From NCBI GenBank assembly GCA_947178175.1, contig CAMWXI010000006.1, forward strand, positions 1 to 35,874: DNA of 35,874 nucleotides, written 5' to 3'. A program made the translations under genes and the position numbers. This document shows, in pieces, positions 8,236 to 16,700 of this stretch. Positions within the stretch are counted from its first letter, which is position 1, and every line of letters begins with the position of its first letter. The stretch comes from an uncultured Porphyromonadaceae bacterium. Its GTDB lineage: Bacteria; Bacteroidota; Bacteroidia; Bacteroidales; Muribaculaceae. Under the pieces are notes generated by a model. It ran no database searches. It worked only from the letters and a program-made list of their open reading frames with translations, and was not told where the DNA came from.

Positions 8236-9045
8236 ATGACTAAACGAAAACTCTACATCCTTTTACTCCTAATCCTCACTGTTTTCAGTTTTTCTCTTAA
8301 TGCACAAAGCGAAAATGATTGGAAAAAAATTGTTGCAGACTTGAATGCACAAACGCCCATACCTATGGGAATAGTGGGAAATATAACAATGATAACTTTT
8401 AATAATAACTGTATTGAATATTACGTTGATTTAGACCCCCAGACGGCTACGATGCTTAAACTCGGGGATAATCAGAATTCGGTCTTTACAGAACAAATTC
8501 AATCTCAGTATTTCATGAATCCTTTCACAAAGGTTTTCTTTGACATTCTTATACAGCATAGGATTAATCTTAAATATAACTTAATCCTGAATAACAAACC
8601 GATAACAGAGTTTTCCATCCCATATAGTGAATTAAAAAAGATAACATTAAAGAAACCTGATTATAAAGAACTTGCAATCATGCAGGCTGAGAAAACTAAG
8701 CAGACTCTCCCGATCAAGATGGGCCCGATGGTGATATATTCAGTTGCAATTGACAACGACACTGTTTCTTTCTTCATTGAAATTGATGAACAACAGTCCG
8801 ACATGGGGGTTATGATGGAGCTGGGAGGCGATGTAATGAAAGAAAATATTCTGGAATCCCTCAGGAATTATACAGAACCTGTTATGACACAAGAATTACT
8901 TCTTTATGCAAATGCCGGGTTTAATATAAAATATATCTATATCGGAAATATAACAAAGAGAAGCGTTGAATTTTCACTTTCTCCAAAAGAAATTTTAGAA
9001 AGTATTGACTTTGCTAATAAAAGATTAAAGAAATCCTATGAATAA
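8236..9045 (+). CDS. Exported protein, paralogue 2 of a tandem pair
   Basis: 269-aa paralogue of the preceding protein, of unrecognised family. Signal peptide with hydrophobic core LYILLLLILTVFSFSL and cleavage after LNA before QSE. It has the same two-half architecture: AQTPIPMG / CIEYYVDLD / INLKYNLIL, then TLPIKMGP / VSFFIEIDE / NIKYIYIG. It ends 8 bases inside the start of the TPR-CHAT gene, so the two are likely translationally coupled. Sequence has diverged well beyond a recent duplication. Function unknown; co-location with an exported CHAT protease suggests a partner, substrate or inhibitor, without direct evidence. Confidence 0.65.
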   Translation: MTKRKLYILLLLILTVFSFSLNAQSENDWKKIVADLNAQTPIPMGIVGNITMITFNNNCIEYYVDLDPQTATMLKLGDNQNSVFTEQIQSQYFMNPFTKVFFDILIQHRINLKYNLILNNKPITEFSIPYSELKKITLKKPDYKELAIMQAEKTKQTLPIKMGPMVIYSVAIDNDTVSFFIEIDEQQSDMGVMMELGGDVMKENILESLRNYTEPVMTQELLLYANAGFNIKYIYIGNITKRSVEFSLSPKEILESIDFANKRLKKSYE

Positions 9046-11794
9046 AGTATATCTTATAACGACACTGTTGCTGTGTGTTGCCTTTTCACTTCTCGGCGAA
9101 GAGAAAAGCAATGGCGTGTTATCCCTCTCTGCTGAAACAAAGTCTAAAATTTCAAAAGCATATCAATTATTAAATTCAGGCAACTATGATGATGCGCTGG
9201 TAATATTTAAGAGACTGACTTCCTCCGAAGATAAAGCAAAATCGTTAGGTCTATCTTCCATGAATTATGAAAATATCATTGAACATATCGGGAGCTGTTA
9301 TAAGGGGAAACAACAATATTCAGAGGCAATAAGATATTATCTCAAGGCTGATTCATTAAACAAGGCTTTATCATTAGGTTCCTGGGATAGAGAGCATTTA
9401 AACACCTATAAGAATCTGGCGGATTGTTATCTATACACCTCACAGCCGGATACAGCATTAGACTGGGGAGGGAAATATATTGAAGCGACAAAACGTTTTA
9501 AGGGGCAATTTTCAAAAGAACTTTTCAATGCCTATAAAAACGTATATAATATTGCAATAAGAATAGGAAAACAATCAATTGCCATGGATATGCTGGATAA
9601 GCATATCCAGATAGGTATTCAAAATGACTATTTCGATAGAGAGGAAGACTTTGAAAATTTCTTAGCCTTATGTTTACTTAAATATAACCTTAACCAATGT
9701 GATGAAGCAATTGAATTAGGAGAAAACATCGAAGGTGTCATATCTGAATATTACCCGGCTTCCCTCATTCATCTGCAATTCTGTAATGTCCTCTTCAAAC
9801 AAGCTTATACTACTCAAAAATATGACAAAGCTGAGAACTATCTCAACCGGGCGATGGAGATAGTTGATATTTTGGAAGAAAAAGGGATAAAGGATGATAA
9901 TATATATACTGCATATAATAATTATGCTTTTTATAATATGAATTCCGACCCGGAAAAATCCTTAACCATTTTCTTATCCTTAAAAGAGGAACTGGAAAAC
10001 GATGGAAAGACTGATTCCGGCTCCTACCCGATGGTTCTTAATAACCTCTCGCTTTTTAAAGGTTTGGACAATCAAGAATCCGCACACCTATTAGAAGAAG
10101 CATTTTCAAGAATTACATCATTTAAGTCAGTTGATATCACGGACATTCTATTGATTGGATATAACAGAATACTTTGCTATCACCAACTGAATGATACTGT
10201 CAACTCGATAAGGTCTATTAAAGAACTTCATAAAATTATTTCAGAAGAATCAATATCCGCTCTTGCGAATCTTTCTGAAGAGAAACGTGAAGTTTATTGG
10301 AACCAGGTAAAAAATTGGTATTATTTATATATGCCGGTTTTTGCATTTTCATATAACAAACCGGAATTATGGGAACTATTATATGACGGCATTCTCGAGA
10401 GTCGTGGTATTCTCCTTTCTTCTACAATCTCCTTATCCAGACTAATCCGCGAATCTAACGATTCTGTGCTTAATATCCTTCACAATCAAGCTCAAGAGAT
10501 AAACAATGAGGAACTTCAAAAGAAAATAATCAGGGAGTCCAAGAAGTACGGGAATTTCATGGATGCCTTCAGAGTTAACCACAAAGATGTCCGCTCTGTT
10601 TTGAAAAAGAATGAAATCGCTGTTGAATTCTTTAAATACGATACTAAAAAATTTGCCGGATTCTTAGAGACTCAAGATTCAGATTCTATTTATTCCGAAC
10701 CTTTGGATGCGAGATATTTCGCTTTCATTATCAAGCCGGATTCCGACTCCCCTTCCATTGTGGAATTATGTGATGAAGCTGAAATATCAAATGACCTTTA
10801 TTCTTGCTATCAAAAAATATGGAAGCACATCTTGCAGGATGATGAAAATATTGACACTGTATACTTCTCACCCGACGGTATCCTTCATTTAATCCCCATT
10901 GAATGCGCTATTGAGGAGAACAATAATCTTCTCTCAGACCGTGTTAAATTATATCGTCTCTCCTCTACAAGAGAACTTCTTCTTAATCAACCGCGAGAAC
11001 TTTCATCTGCCGCATTATTCGGAGGCATGAAATTTAATCTTTCGGTTGATGAAATGATAGCAGACCATAACAGAAACAAAACACCGGATTTCAGAGCAAG
11101 GGGAACATTGCGCGCAAGCGAACCTCTCCCTGCAACTAAGGTTGAAGTGGAATCAATTTATAAGTTACTGAAAACTATTCCATCATTCTCGGAGTCGTCC
11201 AAAATTTTCACAGATGACACTGCTACAGAAAGTGCATTTAAATCTTTCTCCGGGAGAAGTACAGGAGTCATTCATATTGCCACGCATGGATTTTATGAGT
11301 CTCAGGATGATACATATAATGATGATGACACTCTGAACAATAATAGAAATGAGACTAACGAATTATTCCAAAGTGGACTCCTGTTTTCAGGTTCTGATAA
11401 TACTCGTCTTCATGACTCTGTGCCAGAAGGAATAGAAGACGGTGTACTTTATGCCGGGGAATTAGTCAACCTGGATTTCAAAAATACCGACCTTGTCATC
11501 ATGTCAGCCTGTCGAACAGGATTAGGTAGAGTAACGGAAGATGGTGTTTTTGGTCTTCAAAGAGGTTTTAAAAAAGCCGGAGTAAATAGTCTGATTATGT
11601 CATTGAGAAAAGTAGACGATAACGCCACCTGCTATTTTATGACAGAATTTTATAGGAATCTTTTCCAAAATCAACATACAAAAGGTAATAAATACTTATC
11701 TTTTGAAAATGCAAGGAAATCTGTAAGAGCTGTTGAGAAATGGAATAAACCTGAATATTGGGCATATTTCATACTTCTTGATTCTCTTAACTAA
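9038..11794 (+). CDS. Exported TPR-CHAT protease (module A)
   Basis: 918 aa. An N-terminal signal sequence (MNKVYLITTLLLCVAFSLLG) is followed by TPR-like helical repeats over about residues 30-400 (YQLLNSGNYDDALVIFKRL, YYLKADSLNKAL, NYLNRAMEIV). A linker leads to a C-terminal CHAT domain over about 560-918. CHAT is a caspase/separase-like cysteine protease domain. The dyad is visible: His750 in HIATHGF and Cys825 in MSACRTGLG, followed by GVFGLQRGFKKAGV. No lipobox is present. Known CHAT proteases are usually cytosolic and activated through their TPRs; here the signal sequence places the protease outside the inner membrane. The start is fixed by the 8-base overlap and the signal peptide. Substrate unknown; the small exported proteins next to it are the first candidates. 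Confidence 0.85.
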   Translation: MNKVYLITTLLLCVAFSLLGEEKSNGVLSLSAETKSKISKAYQLLNSGNYDDALVIFKRLTSSEDKAKSLGLSSMNYENIIEHIGSCYKGKQQYSEAIRYYLKADSLNKALSLGSWDREHLNTYKNLADCYLYTSQPDTALDWGGKYIEATKRFKGQFSKELFNAYKNVYNIAIRIGKQSIAMDMLDKHIQIGIQNDYFDREEDFENFLALCLLKYNLNQCDEAIELGENIEGVISEYYPASLIHLQFCNVLFKQAYTTQKYDKAENYLNRAMEIVDILEEKGIKDDNIYTAYNNYAFYNMNSDPEKSLTIFLSLKEELENDGKTDSGSYPMVLNNLSLFKGLDNQESAHLLEEAFSRITSFKSVDITDILLIGYNRILCYHQLNDTVNSIRSIKELHKIISEESISALANLSEEKREVYWNQVKNWYYLYMPVFAFSYNKPELWELLYDGILESRGILLSSTISLSRLIRESNDSVLNILHNQAQEINNEELQKKIIRESKKYGNFMDAFRVNHKDVRSVLKKNEIAVEFFKYDTKKFAGFLETQDSDSIYSEPLDARYFAFIIKPDSDSPSIVELCDEAEISNDLYSCYQKIWKHILQDDENIDTVYFSPDGILHLIPIECAIEENNNLLSDRVKLYRLSSTRELLLNQPRELSSAALFGGMKFNLSVDEMIADHNRNKTPDFRARGTLRASEPLPATKVEVESIYKLLKTIPSFSESSKIFTDDTATESAFKSFSGRSTGVIHIATHGFYESQDDTYNDDDTLNNNRNETNELFQSGLLFSGSDNTRLHDSVPEGIEDGVLYAGELVNLDFKNTDLVIMSACRTGLGRVTEDGVFGLQRGFKKAGVNSLIMSLRKVDDNATCYFMTEFYRNLFQNQHTKGNKYLSFENARKSVRAVEKWNKPEYWAYFILLDSLN

Positions 11795-11813
11795 AAAACA
11801 ACCATGGAATTAT

Positions 11814-13121
11814 ATGAATCATATGAAATATGATATTTTCATAAGCTACCGGCGCGAGGGAGGCGCTCAGTATGCCCGTGCATTGCAGCTGTTTCTTGAA
11901 AACAAGAGGTATCGCGTTTTTTTGGATTATGATGAACTGACGGATTCCGTCTTTTCAGATAAAATTAAAGATGCGATTAAAAATTCCTCTGTCTTTATTA
12001 TTATTCTTTCTAAAAATTCACTTGACAGATGCATCAATGACGATGATTGGGTTCGTCAGGAAATCGAATGTGCCATTAATAATAATATTAAGATTGTTCC
12101 GGTAAATCCTGATAATACCTTCACAGGTATCCCTCAAGACGTTCCAAAACATATCAGAAATACCATTTCAAGCATCCATTACTCCGAAATCAATTTCGGT
12201 CAGGCTCTGAAGCCAACTGCAGAGATGATGATACGCAATCGTCTCCCACGCAAGATTTCCACAAAACTTATGATAACATACTGTTGTGTCGGAATTTTTC
12301 TGACAATCGGTCTTCTTTGCGCTTTCCTTTTTTATAGACTTCAACAAAACTCTGAACTTGAAGAGCTTAAGCAATCCGTTACTTTTCAAGGTGAGTCTCC
12401 TGATTGGAACGAAGACATTACCAAAGAACAGCTTCTCGCTTTCCAAAGGATTTTCAATTCCATGCGCGAAATTAAAGGAGGAGAATTTATGCAGGGAGCA
12501 ATCCCTCTCCCGGATGGTTCATATCATGAATTTGTGGAAGAGGGACTTGAGACTCCTGCCCGGCACGTTGTTGTCAGGCCATTCTATATTTCCCAGTTTG
12601 AGACAACAATCGGAGACTGGAACGCCATTATGAATGATAAAAGGGAGGGGAATCCGGAAATGCCTGTCGGTGACGTTTCCTATGATGAGGCCACTGAATT
12701 TACCAACAGACTCTATGAACTCTCCGGTCTGGAATTTCGTCTTCCCACCGAATCCGAATGGGAATATGCCGCCCGTGGCGGAGAATCACCGGAAAATTTC
12801 ATTTTTGCCGGTGATGATAACCCCGGAAAAGTGGCATGGTTCTCTAAAAATTCAAATGGGAAACCTCACTCAAACGATGCTTCTGACCTCCCGGAAACAT
12901 GCACATCTCATGACCTTTTCAACATGAGCGGGAACCTGAGCGAATGGGTTGATACTGAATTTAAACCTTATAATCCTGAGTTTCCTGTCTCCGAAATTAA
13001 AACCATGACCATCAGAGGTGGCAATTATAATTCTGAGCCTTACGAACTCACTGTAACTCATCGTCAACCCTCAACACCATATACTAAACTTCCTACATTG
13101 GGCTTCCGGATTGCACTCTAA
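11814..13121 (+). CDS. TIR-TM-FGE-fold transmembrane protein (module B)
   Basis: 435 aa if started at ATG 11814, 432 aa from ATG 11823. The upstream ATG at 11733 would run 62 bases into the CHAT gene and add residues absent from the paralogue. In numbering from 11823, residues 1-140 are TIR (YDIFISYRREGGAQYAR, VFLDYDEL) with candidate NADase Glu80 in DWVRQE, and the membrane helix spans about 149-171. The FGE-fold domain is complete, from MREIKGGEFMQG through FRLPTESEWEYAARGG, FNMSGNLSEW and RGGNYNSE to LGFRIAL. The catalytic cysteines of FGE are absent, so it probably binds rather than oxidises. TIR should face the cytoplasm and FGE the periplasm. It follows the first CHAT gene by 19 bases and begins a second, shorter module. 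Confidence 0.85.
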   Translation: MNHMKYDIFISYRREGGAQYARALQLFLENKRYRVFLDYDELTDSVFSDKIKDAIKNSSVFIIILSKNSLDRCINDDDWVRQEIECAINNNIKIVPVNPDNTFTGIPQDVPKHIRNTISSIHYSEINFGQALKPTAEMMIRNRLPRKISTKLMITYCCVGIFLTIGLLCAFLFYRLQQNSELEELKQSVTFQGESPDWNEDITKEQLLAFQRIFNSMREIKGGEFMQGAIPLPDGSYHEFVEEGLETPARHVVVRPFYISQFETTIGDWNAIMNDKREGNPEMPVGDVSYDEATEFTNRLYELSGLEFRLPTESEWEYAARGGESPENFIFAGDDNPGKVAWFSKNSNGKPHSNDASDLPETCTSHDLFNMSGNLSEWVDTEFKPYNPEFPVSEIKTMTIRGGNYNSEPYELTVTHRQPSTPYTKLPTLGFRIAL

Positions 13122-13132
13122 AAATAATAAAA

Positions 13133-13777
13133 ATGAAAATCGTCCGTCTTCTGATTCTCTCCATCTTTATATCATTATCCGCTTCACTTTTCGCTGTCAC
13201 CCTTTCAAAAGAGATGGAGGAAGCTGTTGACATATGCAAATCCATCTCTGATGGATTTTTGACATACGACCTCGCCAAAATCAAAAATGGGAATGAACGG
13301 CTGAAGAAAATTGGTATAAACGATTGGTCTACCCTTCATCTTTCAAAGGGAAAAGAACTGAATATCAACGGACACTTACTCTTTGACGAGGTTTTTCTTG
13401 ACAGCATTATAAAAAATCACAAACATATTGTGTTTGCTCAGAAATATTTAAAACAACGTGGAGTCAGGGGGGTATCTTCAGGCAGGAAGTCAAAAATTAA
13501 AATGACCACAAAGGGGTTGCCGGCCGGAGGTGCCGCCTCTTGGAAAGCTTCCGGCTCCAATTCTGCTGAAATTGCTCTCGTGGCCGAACCACGCGGCCTT
13601 CTCACCATGACTATACGCGATGAGAAAGGTAAATCTCTTTTCACAGAAACCGTCAAAAACAAAAAAGGTGATTCCGTCCGCAAAATCAAAGTCACACTTC
13701 CTAAAACACGCACCCGCTTCTTTATAGAAGTAAAAAACTATGGGGATGCCACAAGCTTTGCCCTAATTTCCAGATAA
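13133..13777 (+). CDS. Small exported protein, module B
   Basis: 214-aa paralogue of the 216-aa protein in module A, found by gene position, length and C-terminal pattern (EPRGLLTMTIRDEKG, VRKIKVTLPKTRTRFFIEVKN). Signal peptide: LLILSIFISLSASLFA, cleaved about residue 21. The N-terminal helical part differs strongly from its paralogue, while the C-terminal beta-rich part is better kept. The stretch KIKMTTKGLPAGGAASWKAS precedes the conserved domain. Unrecognised family. It sits 11 bases after the TIR gene and 40 before the CHAT gene, so every TIR gene here is followed by one such protein. A dedicated pairing is likely: ligand, plug or substrate. Confidence 0.65.
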   Translation: MKIVRLLILSIFISLSASLFAVTLSKEMEEAVDICKSISDGFLTYDLAKIKNGNERLKKIGINDWSTLHLSKGKELNINGHLLFDEVFLDSIIKNHKHIVFAQKYLKQRGVRGVSSGRKSKIKMTTKGLPAGGAASWKASGSNSAEIALVAEPRGLLTMTIRDEKGKSLFTETVKNKKGDSVRKIKVTLPKTRTRFFIEVKNYGDATSFALISR

Positions 13778-13817
13778 TCGACATTTCCTTATTAACAATC
13801 TCCTTCTTACTCATTCT

Positions 13818-16571
13818 ATGAACCGAAACTTAAAATCATTATTAATCTTTTCAGCATTTGCAGTTGCGTCTTTTTGCAGCTTCATGACATACTCCGACTC
13901 TAAAAGGGGGATGAACACTGAGGAAATCAACCGTATTTTAAAAGAAGGATTAACTCTCTATCATGAGAATCAGTTAGCCAAAAGTGCTGAAAAATTTGAA
14001 ATCATACTTCCTGAAGTAGAGAAGTTCAGCGAACAATATGAAAAAATACTGGAACATCTCGGAATGATTTATCTCGACCTGGAAGATGAAGTAAACACAA
14101 ATCGTATCCTTAATCTGATTGAAGAACACAACCAACAAGAAATGAGCAAGGAGTGTGTCACTCCCAAGTGCCATCTTGAAAAGGCAACCCTCTTCTACAA
14201 CAAAGGAAATTCCGCTGAAGCCCGTCTGGAATTTAATAAGGCTTTGGAATACGCCACCACCGAAGCCGAGGAGACCGATATTTACTTAAGTATGGCTTCC
14301 TTTCTCTTCACACAAAACGACTTTCTACATTCTGCAGAATATTACTCTCTGGCTGCCGAAAATCTTAGGAGAAATATGGCCGGACCCGACCAGTATGCCG
14401 ATGTGTTGATTAAATCAGCCGTATCTTTCTATTTAGCCCGGGAGTATGATAAAAGCAATGCCATTTATCGCCAACTATCGGAATCTGCATCATCACTTAA
14501 TTCAAAACATAAAAGAGACGTTCTTAACGGCCTCGGAAGAAATTATCATGCACTGAAGAACTATCCGGAAGCAATCTCCAGCTATAAGCAACTAATATCT
14601 CAACTTGAATCAGATGGCATGACTTCTGATATTGAATATGCAAAGGGTATTCAGGCGCTCGCTTCAGCAGAAAAATTAAATGGAAACTTTGAGGAAAGTA
14701 TTTCGGATTATCAACGATGCATCTCATTATTTGAAAATCTTGAAAAATATGATGAAGCCCGGAATGCCCGTAATTCCATGAAGCTTATTAATGCCCATGC
14801 CAAAAAAGAGTTGGTACCATACAGCGATGATGAAGGAGAAGATGAAAAAGCAAAGAAGATAAACGACGATAAACTCCGGGATATTATTAAATCGGAACTA
14901 TTCATTCTTAATAGTTCAAAAGGAATAATGGGTAAAGTGTCCGATGCCAGGTCGCTCGCTACCATTGCCGGTTGCTATGCGGAACTCGAAGAATACGAGC
15001 CTGCCCTTAATTACTACGCAGACTATATTCGTGAAATACGCCCTGCACTTAGTGAGGATTTCATTCTTAAGTCTCCACGTGACCGTGAGTTGTCCTGGCA
15101 AAGAGATTTGGAGAATATCCAAAATCTTAAGGAATTGATTACTCTTATCCCACAGTCACCGACTCTATATGGTGCTATATCTAATTTGATTTTTGAGGGT
15201 GAGCTGATTTCAAAGGGTATTCTTCTTTCCTCCAACACAGAGTTTGAAAAGATTATTAAAAATTCCGGCTCTGATAAACTAAAAAAGGAATATGCTGATA
15301 TCAAGAAAAATCTTGCAAAAATTGAAGACCTGAGGAATAGTGAAGTTGATATTTCTGATATCCTGAGACTTACAAGGGAGACCGATGCAATGCAAATCTC
15401 TTTGGCAGAAAAAAGTAAGCAGTATGCAGATTTCATGAACTTTCTCAAAATATCTGCATCCGATGTTCTCAACGCTCTTCAGGATGATGAGGCCGCAATC
15501 GAATTTGCTACCGTCAGAACATATGATATCTTAACAGGTGATATTCTCTTAGCAGTCTTGCTAAACAAAACTTTTCCAAACGGGATCGCTATCCCTATTG
15601 CCCCTGTAAAAATGATTACGGAACTCTCGGAAAAAGAAGATTTGTTTTCAAATGACAACTATGGGAAACTCATCTGGGAAACAATCTTGAACAATCTTCC
15701 CCATATCAGAAAAATATTCTTTGCCCCAACCGGTATTTTAAATAATATCGGTATTGAATACTTGTCTGTTGCAGGAAAACCGATTTCTGACCAAATGGAT
15801 TTGGTACGTCTCTCCTCTACACGCGAATTAGCCAGGAAACATGACCCTGTTACATTAAAGGAGGCAACCCTCGTGGGAAACATTGACTACTATGGTGACA
15901 AAGAGTTGATAGATGTTTCTTCCAACCCGGTCATAGCATCTCTTCCGGAGGATAATATGGATTATGAATTCCCCGATCTTCCAAATTCCGCAGAAGAGAT
16001 TTCTAAAATTGGGGAATTAATCACACGTCAGTCAAAACATTCTCCTTGTATTTTAAGTGAATGCCTTGCGACTAAAGAAAATTTCCTGAAAATCCAAAAT
16101 TCTCCCGTAAACATACTACACGTTGCCACACATGGGAAGTATCTGGACAGCAATGGAACAGATTCTGATGCAATGCAACGCAGTTTCCTCGCAATGTCAG
16201 GAGCAAATATGTATCCTAAACTCTCTAAGAATCCATGTATCGTTTCTGCGGATGAGATTGCAGAGATGAATCTAAACAATTGTGGGTTAGTTGTTCTTTC
16301 CGCCTGCGAAAGTGGGCTTGGAAAATTAGGAAGTGATGGAGTATTCGGTCTTCAACGAGGTTTTAAAAATGCCGGCGTAAAAACGTTGCTTGTCAGCCTT
16401 AAGGAAGTATCTGACTATATCACCTCGAATTTTATGATAAGATTCTATTCCCATCTCACGGAAAAAGAGAATACTCCAATAAGCGAAGCTTTCAAATTGG
16501 CACAGTCCGATATTCGGAAAGAATTTCCCTCAGATGATACCTGGGCCTATTTTATTCTTATTGACCCCTGA
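13818..16571 (+). CDS. Exported or membrane-anchored TPR-CHAT protease (module B)
   Basis: 917 aa. A hydrophobic N-terminus (LKSLLIFSAFAVASFCSFM) acts as signal peptide or anchor. The cysteine there does not fit a lipobox because Phe precedes it. TPR-like repeats cover about 30-420 (LTLYHENQLAKSAEKFEIIL, KATLFYNKGNSAEARLEFNK, NYPEAISSYKQLI). The C-terminal CHAT domain carries His772 in HVATHGKY and Cys830 in LSACESGLG, then GVFGLQRGFKNAGV, so the caspase-like dyad is intact. It has the same layout and length as the module A protease but is clearly diverged. The 40 bases upstream show no convincing promoter. Likely a second extracytoplasmic protease with a different trigger or substrate. Confidence 0.84.
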   Translation: MNRNLKSLLIFSAFAVASFCSFMTYSDSKRGMNTEEINRILKEGLTLYHENQLAKSAEKFEIILPEVEKFSEQYEKILEHLGMIYLDLEDEVNTNRILNLIEEHNQQEMSKECVTPKCHLEKATLFYNKGNSAEARLEFNKALEYATTEAEETDIYLSMASFLFTQNDFLHSAEYYSLAAENLRRNMAGPDQYADVLIKSAVSFYLAREYDKSNAIYRQLSESASSLNSKHKRDVLNGLGRNYHALKNYPEAISSYKQLISQLESDGMTSDIEYAKGIQALASAEKLNGNFEESISDYQRCISLFENLEKYDEARNARNSMKLINAHAKKELVPYSDDEGEDEKAKKINDDKLRDIIKSELFILNSSKGIMGKVSDARSLATIAGCYAELEEYEPALNYYADYIREIRPALSEDFILKSPRDRELSWQRDLENIQNLKELITLIPQSPTLYGAISNLIFEGELISKGILLSSNTEFEKIIKNSGSDKLKKEYADIKKNLAKIEDLRNSEVDISDILRLTRETDAMQISLAEKSKQYADFMNFLKISASDVLNALQDDEAAIEFATVRTYDILTGDILLAVLLNKTFPNGIAIPIAPVKMITELSEKEDLFSNDNYGKLIWETILNNLPHIRKIFFAPTGILNNIGIEYLSVAGKPISDQMDLVRLSSTRELARKHDPVTLKEATLVGNIDYYGDKELIDVSSNPVIASLPEDNMDYEFPDLPNSAEEISKIGELITRQSKHSPCILSECLATKENFLKIQNSPVNILHVATHGKYLDSNGTDSDAMQRSFLAMSGANMYPKLSKNPCIVSADEIAEMNLNNCGLVVLSACESGLGKLGSDGVFGLQRGFKNAGVKTLLVSLKEVSDYITSNFMIRFYSHLTEKENTPISEAFKLAQSDIRKEFPSDDTWAYFILIDP

Positions 16572-16700
16572 TTAAAAAACTGCGGTATATGATTTAGTTA
16601 TTTCTTCCTTTTATCCGATTGATTCATAACATGCAACGCAAAAAAAGACCTAAGTGACAGATTTTGCATTTAAGTCTACTCTTTATCGTAAAAAAAGCTT

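Noticed and set aside
11733-11813. Upstream ATG of the second TIR gene
   Set aside because: It would overlap the CHAT coding end by 62 bases and add residues absent in the paralogue, whose TIR motif begins right at the start.
13818-13890. Possible lipoprotein signal at the start of the module B CHAT protein (VASFCS)
   Set aside because: Phe before the Cys does not fit the lipobox, so a normal signal peptide or anchor is more likely.
16631-16669. ATGCAA...TTGCAT inverted repeat before the stand-alone RyR gene
   Set aside because: Only 6 bp with a 27-base gap in AT-rich DNA; likely by chance, and no promoter consensus follows.
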